A program made the translations under genes and the position numbers. A stretch of DNA of 64,000 bases from Astragalus membranaceus (lineage: Eukaryota; Streptophyta; Magnoliopsida; Fabales; Fabaceae): NCBI GenBank assembly GCA_039519185.1, contig CM076847.1, positions 25,479,251 to 25,543,250 on the forward strand, given 5' to 3'. Position 1 is the first letter of the stretch, and every line of letters starts with the position of its first letter. Positions 1 through 10,496 of the stretch are shown one piece after another. Below the pieces are notes generated by a model that saw only the letters and a list, made by a program, of their open reading frames with translations, was not told where the DNA came from and did no database searches.

Positions 1-110
1 AAAACAGGGGGAGCATCATGATAGGGGGAGTATCGTATACATTATCTGTTTGAACTAACCTCCCACCTTGAGCTGAGTTAATGTTTTGTCATCATCAAAA
101 AGGGGGAGAA
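1..110 (+). mobile_element. 3' end of Sirevirus-like internal domain with several polypurine tracts
   Basis: The stretch directly before the LTR carries three GGGGGAG purine tracts (about positions 6-13, 23-30 and 101-107). The last one abuts the LTR start at 111. Repeated GGGGGAG-type polypurine tracts ahead of the 3' LTR are a known mark of Sireviruses (a Ty1/copia lineage). The coding part of the element lies outside the window to the left. Confidence 0.75.
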
Positions 111-436
111 TGTGGATACCTTGTGTTGCAGGTAACCTAATATTGCAGGATGTGTTTTGATGATGAAAAAGACAAAGGTAAGGTTGACGGTCAAAGTCAA
201 TAAAAGTGACTAAACGTCAAAGTCACAATCCAAGACAAGCAAGCCAAGAACTGAAGATTCAAGTTTAAGGGTAGTCCTTAAACATAAGGGTAGTCCTTAG
301 GGTTTGGGTGTGTCTTAGGAAAAAGTGTAAGCTCTTTCAAAGGTCAGCTCGTATATCAAAGTCTCACACACTCACAACGTTTTTAAAAGTTGCATGCATA
401 CTTACGTAAACATTCTTATCACCTTTTAAAATAACA

Positions 437-792
437 AAATCGTTTTCCTCATGCATAAACAAATATCAAAATCGATTTTCAGGTAAAATAGAAAAGGTAG
501 AAATCGATTGTCAGGCCATGTATTTTCAATACACAAATCGATTTCTGAGCCAAATAAATTTTAAGGGAAGAATCGATTCCCAATCTTTTGCACATAACTG
601 AGAATCGATTCCCACTTGTCTCAGGCAAGCTGAAAATCGATTCCTACATATTTTCACTAAGTATAGAATCGATTCCTAGCTTTCCATGGTACTCAAGAAT
701 CGATTTCCCATATTTTCCAAACAAAGATAAATCGATTCATCACCTAAATAAATCGATTCCTAGATCAAATACATTTTAACAAAGAATCGATT
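437..792. repeat. Array of ATCGATT palindromes in LTR U3
   Basis: Eleven copies of ATCGATT plus one variant (ATCGTTT) occur every 20-40 bp, most in the context AAATCGATTCC or GAATCGATTCC. The spacers differ, so this is a motif array, not a simple tandem repeat. The last copy ends 40 bp before the TATA-like box. Position and multiplicity suggest enhancer or protein-binding sites (inference). Confidence 0.85.
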
Positions 793-832
793 CCTACACT
801 ATTTTCAACGTAAAAATAATTCTCTCATAGCC

Positions 833-840
833 TATAAATA
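833..840 (+). promoter_or_regulatory. TATA-like box of LTR promoter
   Basis: TATAAATA in the context CCTATAAATAGG sits about 720 bp into the LTR, just downstream of the ATCGATT array. This is the expected place for the core promoter at the U3/R boundary. No transcription data are available here. Confidence 0.5.
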
Positions 841-1557
841 GGCAGTGCCTTCACGATTCATTTCACAGAACACACACTACACAACTCAACCCATTTGCAT
901 GAAACAGAAAACTTTTGAGAAAACTCTTCACGCTTTTACTTTTGCTCATCACGCACCGTTGGTCTGTCTGAGCTGATCTGTTGCTAAGAGTTAGTTGGGG
1001 TTTCATTCTTCAAGTTGTAATATCTGCCTACATTAGAGGTATTTCTGCATTTACAATTGTTTATTATTTATTTGTTGTGTTTTGTTCTAGGGAGTGGGGT
1101 ATCTCTCTAGGGTAGCTGCATGTACTAGGAAGTGGGGTATCTTTCTAGGGCAGTTGATTGTAACAGGGGTGGGGTATCTCTTGTTATTGTTATATTAGAT
1201 CTGAGGGCTCTCCATAGGTGGGGTATCCTAGGAGGAGAGTGCCTGAGTCTGTAAAGGTTTTCCAAGGCACCTGTAAGCCTTGTTGTTTTGGTTAGTGGAA
1301 AATCTCACAAGGGTGTGAGGACTGGACGTAGGTCACTAGGAGGTGACCGAACCAGGATAAATCTCTGCGTGCTTTACTGCTTTCCTGCTTTACTGTTATA
1401 CCGCTTTACTGCTTTATATTCTAATTCCTTCGCTTCCACTTAACCTGCGCGAAATTGATCTAAGTCATTGAAAAAGGGGAAAAACATTTTCAAAAGATCT
1501 GAAAAGTTTTAAATCTCAATTCACCCCCCCTCTTGAGACTGAAGCCACTTGGTAACA

Positions 1558-3005
1558 GCTGCATCACAGGGTATGTCACCAACTGATTCAGATAAACATG
1601 CTCAGACACAAGGTGCAGAGGCAGCAAAATTGGCTACCCATAAGGACAAGCGCATCATAGGTCCTCAGATATGTAGGCTTGTGCAACTTTGGAACTTAGT
1701 TACCAACCTAGACACAAGGTGCAAAGGCTGCATTTCTCTGCTGGTGCATTTTTTGTTAGAGAAGCCAATTCAATAAGAAGATCATATTTTATACATATCC
1801 TAGCTGCATGAACCATGGAAATTGACAAGTTTTTACTTTTAAGTAAACACATACATACTAAGAGAAGTACCTAGAGAAACTATGTCTATTTTTCTTGGTT
1901 AGCTATAAATAATCTTCATATAAACTTATAACGACCTCTGTTGCATACTTAGTTAGCTATTGGTTTCTCTGTTGGATACTTAGTCTGCAAAAGTATGTCA
2001 AACCATTTTCTATTTTTATTTCTTATTTTCACTTTTAATTGCTATTGTTTCATTCAGTTTCAATTATTAGGGGCATCAATTTTCAGGCTCTTATCTCCAC
2101 TTTCAATTAAAAGTGATACATTGTTATCTATTAGTCCCATAATGTATCACTTCAGTTTCAGGCTCTTATCTCCACTTTCTTTATGTTTTTTTTATTAAGT
2201 TTCACTTTTGCATTCTTATCATGAGCTTATTATCGTTTTTTTAGAACCATTACAGGTTCTTGCAGTTGCTATTCTTCTCCCCAAACTTGTCAGACTAGCA
2301 TCAACCTGTAGCTTGGACTGGAGCTTGAGCTTGAGCTGAAGTCAAATCTATTTTGAGTTTTGACTGATAAAGTAATACTTTTATCTATTGACTAAAATAT
2401 TTGTCATCCTATATGACATCTTTTATTATCACGCTCCATTCTAGTTACTTATTCTTTGCAGAATATACAAGTGATACAATATATAAATATTTACCAATAG
2501 ATGGCCTTATTATATTGAAAATTGTGTTAATTTTAGACTATGAAATATTGTCATCCTATAAGTGATTATGAATAAATTTGAAAGAAAAGCACGGGACCCT
2601 GCTTATTCACGGTGGACCTTTAGAAGAATGGGTATGTGGTATACTTAGAGCATATGATCTTGTTTGAGATTGGTTAGGTTTTGATCTTGATTATAGATTA
2701 AAAAACATTTTGATCAATATTACATTTTTCTGTTTTGCTCTTGCTGGTCTAGTATGCTTGGAGCAAATTTTGCTCTTTGAGACTAGTATGCTTAGGACAC
2801 ATTTTGCTGCTTTTTGCTTGCAGGGCTTGTCATGTTTAGATAGTTCTGGGTTCACAAGCTCCCTATTATGATCTAAAATAGTTAAGATGTGAAAAATTAA
2901 AGGTTAGTGCCAACTTGACATTAAATTTGTGCATAATAATGAACATGAATATAAACAGTCCCCTTTGCTAATTTACAATTTTTCTTTATTTTGAATATGG
3001 TTAAT
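1558..3005. other. Flank without recognisable gene
   Basis: This AT-rich stretch follows the LTR. The longest reading frames are a 75-codon frame that begins inside the LTR end and a 67-codon hydrophobic frame at 1995-2198. Neither matches a family I know. A partial direct repeat (TTTCAGGCTCTTATCTCCACTTTC) occurs at about 2083 and 2158. It may be diverged element sequence. Confidence 0.4.
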
Positions 3006-3307
3006 AGAGTAGTTAGTAGTTTGCTACTTACATATACTGCTTTGTATTCTGCAGTTAGTCAAAAACTGACTAGCTTGTTGCTAGATCAGTTAATTAGTAA
3101 CAGGTACACAAGTCTATTTATACCTTGTCAATTTGAACAAGGAGACTAAGTTATAGATACACAAGTCACCTTGTCAATCTGAACTAGGAGACTAACTAAT
3201 TAACTGATCTAGCAAGAGGCTAGTTAATTAGTTTCTGACTAACTACAGAATACAAAGCAGTATATTAAAGCTAGTAAGTAGCTAGCAAACTTCTAACTAC
3301 TCTACTA
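3006..3307. mobile_element. Foldback MITE with about 100-bp inverted arms
   Basis: The left arm (3006-3105, starting TAGAGTAGTTAG) returns inverted as the right arm (about 3190-3307, ending CTAACTACTCTA). Both arms carry the complementary tracts for CTGCTTTGTATTCTG and GATCAGTTAATTAGT. The centre holds a short imperfect direct repeat around ACACAAGTC..CCTTGTCAAT. There is no coding capacity. The target duplication is unclear (possibly only TA), so the superfamily is not assigned. Confidence 0.6.
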
Positions 3308-3724
3308 GTAATCCACTGAATGATGGGTCTGACATAGAAAATTATATGTATTATGTTTAAGCTCTTTTTCTTTACTTGGTTCATATTTAGTTTTTATTGT
3401 TGTAGATATTCAATACGAGTTTGGGCGAGGTTCTTTCTAAAGTTGTATGCGGAGCGTAAGCCAATTGCAAAGAAAGAACGAAGAAAATAGTCTAAGTGAT
3501 ATTTTGTATTTTTTTAATTTATATTTAATTTTTAGTTTTTCTCATAGATGAAAGTTTGGTACCTTATTGTATCTTTGAATTCTTTGAATTTGAGTACACG
3601 TTTTTCTCATAGATGAGAGTTTGGTACATTAACATAAAATTTAGTTATAAAATCTAAGAATTCTTGATAGTAGAAATTCTATGCAAATTTGTTGAAAATA
3701 ATAAATAGGGAAAACACACCAAAA
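3308..3724. other. AT-rich spacer, no gene
   Basis: I see no coding or structural feature beyond a short direct repeat around TTTTTCTCATAGATGA(A/G)AGTTTGGTAC at about 3536 and 3601. Confidence 0.4.
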
Positions 3725-3988
3725 ACACTTTTTCCTTTAAATATAAGAGAACTTTTAAAGTCGGGTGCTACAGTAATCCGACTTTAAAGGTATTTTAAAG
3801 TCAGTGTTAACGAGAATATACACGGGTAATTAAAGTCGGATGCTGAATGTCCGACTTTAAAACAACCTTTTCAAGTCGGATATTTACCCGACTTTAAATC
3901 TCTATGACATACAAAGTCGCTCTAATAGAAGTCGGACTCATATCCGACTTTAAAAGTCTAATTCATCCGACTTTGAATCCATTTTCTG
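3725..3988. mobile_element. CACTA-type remnant with AAGTCGG subterminal repeats
   Basis: AAGTCGG and its complement CCGACTT occur about ten times in both orientations, and the right end closes with CACTAGTG. This is the layout of a CACTA subterminal region. The left end is less clear: a CACTTTTTCC at about 3729 is a possible degenerate terminus. The same repeat family opens a CACTA element at 36905. No transposase is present. Confidence 0.6.
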
Positions 3989-4374
3989 CACTAGTGAATG
4001 TAGGAAGGTGGTTACCGTAGCTTGACATGGCCTTTTCCATTATATTTCTTTTCTTAAATCATATAATTATAACTTGGGCCTTTAATAAATAATTATATGA
4101 ACACATTAAGACCAAATAATAGCCTCCAAGCCTATTTATATCGACTTAGTAGCCACGTCGAGCCAATTTGCCTCACCTGAGTCTTGCCTCAGCCAATTTT
4201 GCGTCTACCAAGTAGGCACCTCAATAGTTCCTCAGCTGCTTATCTTAGCCATGTATAGTCTATTAGATCCTAAACAGCTAATTTTGTATTTTTCCGACAA
4301 GAATTATTCATTCGGCCCTCGGCTAAATGATTCTACGTCAGCCGAATAGCCCTCGGCAAAATCGGGTGTCAACA
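3989..4374 (-). mobile_element. LTR remnant, truncated
   Basis: Read on the minus strand the segment begins TGTTGACACCCGATTTTGCC, a start common among plant Ty3/gypsy LTRs, and continues with repeated CCGAGGGC/GCCGAAT words. A TATAAATAG-like box lies near 4134. The other end is cut by the CACTA-type remnant. I see no partner LTR or coding domain, so the assignment is tentative. Confidence 0.45.
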
Positions 4375-4394
4375 TAATAATATACACATACTTG

Positions 4395-4571
4395 AGAGTC
4401 AACCAATACCAACTCAACGGGCAAAGGTGGTTTTGACCCTTGATTGTCAGATACACGCTCTTTTATCAAAACCCTAACCAAAATGGACTAGTTTTCGTGT
4501 GCAGGGTCAACAACAAATAACCTATCAATTTTCTTGGGGAAGGGAGTGAATGATTTTTGATTGGGAACCAT
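4395..4571 (-). pseudogene. RPA-like OB-fold exon 1 (oldest copy)
   Basis: On the minus strand an ATG at 4571 opens a frame matching the first exon of the RPA70-like gene better preserved at 59310-60000. That exon contains an HENW..LVRV..KWRVF segment and ends before a GTATG donor. The sequence around it is roughly 10% diverged from the other two copies (by eye). The second exon is absent: the element turns directly into the LTR remnant ending at 4374. This is an isolated exon and cannot encode a working protein. Confidence 0.5.
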
Positions 4572-5079
4572 TGTTTGTGTGTGTGAGTATGTATTGTTAC
4601 ACTCGATTTTAAGTTGTTTTTTTAACCAAAAAGGAGGAAGGAAACATCGTTAAAACCTTTTGATGTAAGACAACATCAAGAAGAAAGAAGAGAATTACCC
4701 CCTAAATTTATTAACAAAGAGAAAAAAGAAAGATGACAAAAAGAGCTCAAGGGGGACTAGACCAATACCCTCGACAAGAAAAAAAAAACAAAGCACTAAT
4801 AGGGAGCCCCTAACAAAGCCCCTTAAAACACTCAATCCTAGAGACAATTGAAAAAGTACTAACGTACAATAGTCAGATAAATGAGACTGAGACAGAGACA
4901 GAAGTTTTCCTTGAACAGGAATTATAGCCTGCAATTCAAGACCAAATTCTATTTTGTTGAAAATTCTAGGATTAACTTGCAATAATACGATCAAAATGAG
5001 AAAAGGACAAAATTTGTCTTTGAACGGGTATTATAGCCTACCGTTTTTGGACCGATTTCTTTTTTTTTTTTTCTGCGAT

Positions 5080-5925
5080 TTCTTCTTGAACAGTGTTGTC
5101 TCTGCGATTTCTGCAAAATGCGAGTCTTAGCCTACCGTATTATAGAATCTCTCTGACACTGACTAGCAATCATATCATTGACTACGTTATCGTTAGAGTG
5201 AACGACAGGAGTTGGAATAGTGTTTTTCTGAGCTGCTGTCTGTGTGCTAGAGGTAGAAGCATTAGCATTAACCACAGACGATATTTGCTTACCGTCATCC
5301 GAAGCAAAAGAGTCATGGACATATGATTCTTCGTTAGATTGCAAGACCCCCTTCTCTAATTTCATTAGGTTTTGGGCTCTAGCTTAACCGACATGTTAAT
5401 CGCTAAGTCTTCAACCATATTCTTGTCTTTATCCTGACTCTTGTCCTTCACCTTAGGAATATATTTAGAAACAGTTCTTGGCTTAACAACATACTCGGGA
5501 ACATTTTGCTCCTTGTTAAGAGCAATATCAGACCGCATCCTTTTAGTATAGTTAGTTGTAGCATGACCAAGCCTGACAATTCACACAAAAAGGAAGGCAA
5601 GCTCTCAAAGTCAATTCCCACAAAGAAAGCATATTCCGATCTCTCGAGCAAAATTTGATTTCTAAGTTTCGATCTCAAATCTATATTTACAAGTACGCAA
5701 GCAAAATGGCCAAAAGATCTCTCAAAAGGATTTTTGTTTGTCAAGATAAATTGGAGTGCCAACACTACTAGCAATTACAGAAAAAATTTTGGGCCTCCAA
5801 TATTCTTGAGCAAGGCCAATAATTCTTAAAGTAATATGTATGATGGTAAATTGGAATTTGATTTTGCAGTTATACAGCTCACAATTGCCTCCATTCATAT
5901 TCAAAAATATTTATTATTGTCATCT
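5080..5925 (-). pseudogene. LINE ORF1 relic (DUF4283 and zinc-knuckle type), oldest copy
   Basis: Minus-strand fragments in several frames match the ORF1 / DUF4283-zf-CCHC_4 family carried by plant L1-like LINEs. From the N-terminal side (about 5925) come a GLAQEYWRPK motif, GTPIYLDKQ, then GHFACVLVNIDLR..LRNQILLERSEYAFFVGIDFESLP, the run into the zinc knuckle. A degenerate knuckle (about 5560-5590) and a Ser/Thr/Asn-rich acidic tail (5132-5365) follow. Frameshifts break the frame at the knuckle and before the tail. Compared with the copies at 16841-17790 and 60455-61440 it is about 8-10% diverged and lacks an internal segment of about 980 bp. Confidence 0.65.
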
Positions 5926-6248
5926 GGTAATGAATTTCTTTGTTTCTGGATAGAATTGTATTTGTCTGAATGTTGGAATTACATATTAAATATAAGATGA
6001 ATTCTTTCCCAAAAATTGTACAATCCCTATTTCGGCGATCACATGTTTATGAATAGTCTGAATGGATTGGTGGATACTGCCTTTTTACCTTAAAATAATA
6101 CAAGATAAAGACCCAGAAAGTAATTACAATTTGCTGAGACCAAATCATTTTCTTTGGGGGTGATGAAACTTGGGTAAGAAAAAGGTTAAATTGTTAGCAA
6201 TAGTCTTGGGTTGGTACAAATTTCCAAAGCCTCTTCAAGCAATTTCAA

Positions 6249-7085
6249 TATTGCTAAGGTGGTATAGCCGCTATTTTGACCTCTAAAATGCAAAATGATA
6301 CATAACATATATATATATATATATATATTTCTTAAAATCGCAATTAACTTACATAAATACTCAAAACTATTGTACCTAAAAAAAAATACTCAAAACTAAA
6401 AAACTACACAAAATCAAAAAGGGTAGTCATAAACCCTTAAAAATATGAATCCACATTAAAAACAAGTAATCAACACCAATAACATTCAAAATTTACTAGA
6501 AAAAGACAGCTGCACGCTGCGAGAGACGCGGGAATTGTCGAATAAAAAAGAAGTGAGACGGTTTGATGCACGTATTCACCCTAAAGTTGGATTAACTAAC
6601 CCTAAAATCGCATTAACTAACCCTATTATTATATTAATTAGTAAAATAATAGGCAGATTTAAGCTAAAACTGAAATCCGGAAAGACAAACTCAAATAGAG
6701 GCCGCAATCCTCACTAATATACCCGCTATCACACCGCGAAAGGCGTTTTCACCGCTTCTTGGAATCCGCTCTGCCCACACTAAAGCATCACGGTGGGGGT
6801 GGAAACCGCTTTCCGCTATAGCAACACTATTTATTACATAGCATATGACCAACTTGCGCTTACTAGGATACCAAAGCATATAACAAATTCTTGATGCTTT
6901 TAGAATGAAGAAATTTAGTACTAGCAAATAACCATCATTCACAAAATAGAGGAAAGGAAGTAAAAGAAACAGATGATTTGTATAACATTAAAAATCAAAA
7001 ATTAGCACAAAAGTGAACGAAAATATAATTAAGGTGCAAAAGCCTCTAGACTGAAGTAATTAATTAATATAGCATGGATGCATTC
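6249..7085. other. AT-rich spacer with short telomere-like words, no gene
   Basis: It contains an AT microsatellite (6308-6330), two copies of ATTAACTAACCCTAAAATCG-like words (6590-6625) and a stretch rich in CCGCTAT/GCGGT words (6720-6840). An 83-codon minus frame at 6691-6942 is kept in the sister copy (24830-25081), but this follows from recent duplication and I do not recognise it. Confidence 0.4.
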
Positions 7086-7810
7086 TCAACTTGAAGAAAC
7101 CTGTGTAATTATATGTTGTTGAACTTGAACCCTAGATTCAGGTTCAGATGCAATACTCATTTGTGCTCTTCTCTGAGCCTCTTCCTCTTCAATCAATCTT
7201 CTAAACCACTTTTCTTCTGCATCTCTAAGGAACTTGAATTTTGGAGGAGGTGAAGATCTAAGTTTATTGAGTGATCTGATTCAAAGAGAGGCCCTTGATG
7301 CATATAAGAATCCAAAGAACTCAAACTCAAACTCCTACTTCTTGACCTTTTTCTACTTCCAATATCATCACAGTTAGATTTTCCATCTTCAGATTCCAAA
7401 TCTTCTTCGGTTTCTTCTTTGATTGTGAATAGATATCTTGGTGGACCAGCTCGATTATATAACATCTTCAATGCTTCTTGGAAAGCTTCTTCCAAATCAT
7501 CATCATTTTCGTTATAGCTATTAGTACCTAGTTCCAAATCAAGTTCAGTACCGGTGCTCACACTCCCTTCTACATCGTTATTATTAGTACCTAGTTCCAG
7601 ATCTGGTTCAGTGTTGTTCGCACTCCCTTTTACATCGTTATTAATAGTACCACGGTGGTGATCTATTTCAGTTGCTGCTGCTGCATGTGTTCTTCTTCTT
7701 TTCCAACATAACAAATACAAAACCTCTGCAGCTACAGCCAACAAAAGAAGCCCAAATGCAGTGCTTAAAGTAATACTAATAACTAATACTAACTTATTAC
7801 TCATAGACAT
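7086..7810 (-). pseudogene. Small single-pass membrane protein gene, frameshifted (copy 1)
   Basis: The first frame (start ATG at 7810, 205 codons to 7193) has an N-terminal transmembrane segment (residues 8-36), a Cys-Trp-Lys-Arg-rich cytosolic edge, two tandem acidic repeats ending DLELGT (about residues 56-95) and a conserved block GPPRYLFTIKEE (about 122-133). These are features of an uncharacterised plant family with an N-terminal membrane anchor and LFTIKEE motif. After about 7262 the frame drifts, and a neighbouring frame carries the family's expected C-terminal block (PPPKFKFLRDAEEKW) and stops at 7086-7088. One indel therefore separates the two halves. The sister copy has the same break. 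A TATATAT lies 71 bp upstream of the ATG (7881-7887). Function is unknown; the first frame alone could still give a shortened protein. Confidence 0.65.
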
Positions 7811-7887
7811 GCTTGCTTTGCTTTCAGGTCAAATAGAAGAAGAAGAAGAAGAATAAGAAAAAGCTGCTTAGACACTCTGAATATATA

Positions 7888-8650
7888 GAAGAGCCGAATT
7901 TTTTTCAATAAATACATCCTCATAGTTAGGAATAGAAGCGAGAATTTTGGTTCTAGGATAGGAAAGGTTTTAAGGGCAATGAAAACTGATTGCAATCCTA
8001 CCTTCCAGCAGAATAAATATTGGAATATTTTTTTTGATCGAATTGTACTTGCCAGTAATAACTGATTGTGCCGCTGTGCCGGTTAAAATGCTGAGTAATT
8101 ATAAATGCAATTTCACAAATCCAGTGGAAATAATACAATTGCAGCTGAATTTTCATATAACAAATCTTCATAGCACATAAAACAGCACAATTGTTAATAT
8201 TGTTTCAGAATAATATATTGATGGTATGTTATTAATTTTGAATTTGAATTTGGAAATCCAGAACTACGAATTAGGATCAGGAACTTAAAATTTATATGAG
8301 GCGGTATTAAGCTAGCATAACGGGAAATTAGCTATACCTTAAAATGATTTATTTATTCAAAAAACATTAAGCTAGCATTTAATATTTTTTTTTGTTTTTT
8401 TGTTACGGTATTATTGGTGTGCGGTATTCACTGAATTTGTCGGTGACTAATCTACGTCGGGAAATCAGGTTAGCCAGGTGTATACCCGGCTTTGCCAGTC
8501 CGTGGCGTTCTTTCATTCCTATAGAGTTTTTTGCCGCACCCAAAATTCTAACTTGAGCCCTAGTTTGAAGTGGGATCCGAGTCCAATTACCACTAGCTCT
8601 GCCATTTAACATGAGATCAATACATTATTCAAAATTTGAATAATCGTAAT
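7888..8650. other. Spacer with Reina empty site, no recognised gene
   Basis: It contains the repeated word ATTAAGCTAGCAT (about 8307 and 8367), a T-run at 8385-8402 and, at 8409-8413, a single TATTA that is the unoccupied target of the chromovirus found in unit 2 at 26552-31890. A 69-codon minus frame (8403-8612) has no relatives I can name. Confidence 0.5.
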
Positions 8651-9025
8651 TTTTTTTTAACAATAACAAACTTAGATCAATTCATTATGTAAAATAGTGT
8701 CAATACAGGATGGAATCAAATCAAAAATATTGGAGCTAGCGTATAATCTTGATGCTCGAGCTACAGTATGAGCGGCAAGATTAGTTTGTCTCCTAATAAA
8801 GCTAACCTGAATGCTTGGAAAATTAACCAAAAAATCTTCACAATATGAAATTAGCGTACCAAACTCTCTATTTGGTAAAGGGTCTGCCATCAAGCCATTT
8901 ACAACCGCAAGACAAATCAGTACTATGGAAACAGAAGTCAGCCTCAATCCCTCCAACCAGAGTAAGGTTTGCCAAAGTCTTATTGCCTCAGCTTTTTGTG
9001 GTGTTGGAGTACCCGAAAACCACAT
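8651..9025 (-). pseudogene. LINE ORF2 C-terminal RNase H-like relic (copy 1)
   Basis: The minus-strand frame 9103-8672 carries PQKAEAIRLWQTLLWLEGL...SVSIVLICLAVVNGL...GTLISYCEDFL...VSFIRRQTNLAAHTVAR, matching the RVT_3/RNase H-like domain at the end of plant L1-like LINE ORF2. The frame ends at 8672, and a short A-rich tail (minus strand, 8651-8659) follows, as expected for a 5'-truncated LINE. The acidic residue usual after 'VSIE' is replaced in SIVLICLAV, so catalysis is unlikely. The frame upstream of about 9025 is unrelated flank. Confidence 0.7.
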
Positions 9026-9244
9026 AGTTTTGGTCTTGTAAAAATTTCCCGTTAAACAATTGATACAATGCAATAAATTGACTTTTCTCCTAACGTTAAA
9101 CAATATGCTGAACGCAATCCATTTTTCCCATCAAACTATATAATTAATAGGCTGAAACATCTCTGTATCAGGTGAAAAGTAAACGAACTGGTATGAATGC
9201 ATAAATACAAGATAACTAGTATTCGTACTCGTGCCTTGCACGGA

Positions 9245-10495
9245 GAATAATCTATACCAATATTTTGAAAAACAAATTTATATATATTGATATATTTAAA
9301 TTGTAATATACATAAGTGATTATGTTTAACTAATTATGATGTGTATATATAAATAAGTAATTATGTTTACCTATTGTCCAATACGGGTTTTGACTCAATA
9401 AAGTTTTAACGAGACCCCAAATTAATTGTACGGGTTGGAGTATCCCCTATACTCTTGTTAATACAATTTCTCACTTATCGAAAAAATAAAACTATTGTCC
9501 AATACATACCTTTAATATATATTTTTTTTGGTATGATTTTGTTGTTGGTGTTTTTTTAGGTAAACATTTTTTTATCCCTACATATGTGAACCCACTTCGT
9601 GTTCAAACGTATATAAATTGAATATACATATAATTTTTTTGGCCAAAACGGTAATTTTGGTCCTCGACTTTGTTATGCGGTTGGTGTATTTAGTCCCTAT
9701 CTTTGTTAAAATAAATGAAACTTACTGAAGTTTTTGCAAATAACGGAGAAATATATCGCTTTTTCTTTAATAAATATAAGAGCAGAAGCTGCACTTCGTG
9801 ACTTTCCCAAAAAAACTAGGTTTCATAAACAATGAAGTATTTCGCGAGCGAGTCTCTCTCAAGAACGATCAGCGCAAAACCTCATTTTGTTTGCGACTCT
9901 GAGAAACTTGCGTGACGTATACATAGTACCTTCAATTCCTTTTCGATTTGGTTCCGTTTCTTTCTATAAATTCTGATTCTTAAATGTAAATTGGTTTAGG
10001 GTTTTTCATTAATTGTTGTTGGACTTGTGAATTCCTATATTAAACCTGTTTGATTTCGTATATTTTATTGTTATCATCTTGCTTGGGCATTATCTGGGCT
10101 GGCCATGGGCATGTGTGGCCTGTGCTACCGCACCTGGCCCCAACCCGGTGCAAATTTTTTAGGACCCAAAAAAAAAATATTACTCCCTCGTTCCTTTTTT
10201 TTGTTGGTATTTTTGACTTTTTATTTTTCTCCTGAAACAATTAGTAACACTCCACAATCACAAGTTGGGTTTCTTTAACTGAATGTGAGAAATAACAAAC
10301 AACAATATCTTATTTGACAGAAATCAATTGAATGTGTTGGGTTATTGATAAATAAAGGCGTTTAAATATTTCAATATTGTTATTCGCTTTAGCTATGTTT
10401 GCGTTGACAACTGTGGATTCAATTTGTGTATAGAATATGATGTCAAAGTAGTGTTATTGCTTATGTGTAAAACATTTATATAGCGCATACATAAG
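9245..10495. other. Non-coding interior of Helitron remnant
   Basis: I find no recognisable coding domain. A stretch at 9830-10080 (CTCTCTCAAGAACG..., then GGTTTAGGGTTTTTC) looks like a 5' leader plus intron of a plant gene and could be captured gene sequence, but no protein match is evident. 10096-10160 contains a GGGCTGGCC..GGCCC inverted word of the type found in MITEs. Confidence 0.35.
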
Positions 10496-10496
10496 C

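Larger units (their letters stand above)
111..1557 (+). mobile_element. 3' LTR of a Sirevirus-like Ty1/copia element
   Basis: The LTR opens TGTGGATACC just after the polypurine tract and closes GGTAACA, giving TGT...ACA ends over 1447 bp. A TATA-like TATAAATA at 833-840 follows an array of ATCGATT palindromes, so U3 is about 111-860. The C-run followed by TCTTGAGACTGAAG near the right end is similar in style to the ends of other Sirevirus LTRs. The 5' LTR is off-window, so the target duplication and age cannot be read. It is a different family from the element at 53596-58838, but organised the same way. Confidence 0.75.

Noticed and set aside
437..792. Possible CRISPR-like or satellite array (ATCGATT words)
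   Set aside because: Repeats are 7-8 bp palindromes with irregular spacers inside an LTR of a plant retroelement; no CRISPR feature.
6583..6630. Telomere-like TAACCCTAA words
   Set aside because: Only two or three imperfect copies in a 21-bp context, not a CCCTAAA array.
7801..7995. 64-codon frame upstream of the membrane-protein gene
   Set aside because: It overlaps the probable promoter/5' leader and has biased Leu/Phe content from CT-rich sequence; kept in the sister copy only through recent duplication.
8811..9041. Plus-strand frame of 76 codons (also 32293-32523)
   Set aside because: Antisense to the LINE RNase H relic.
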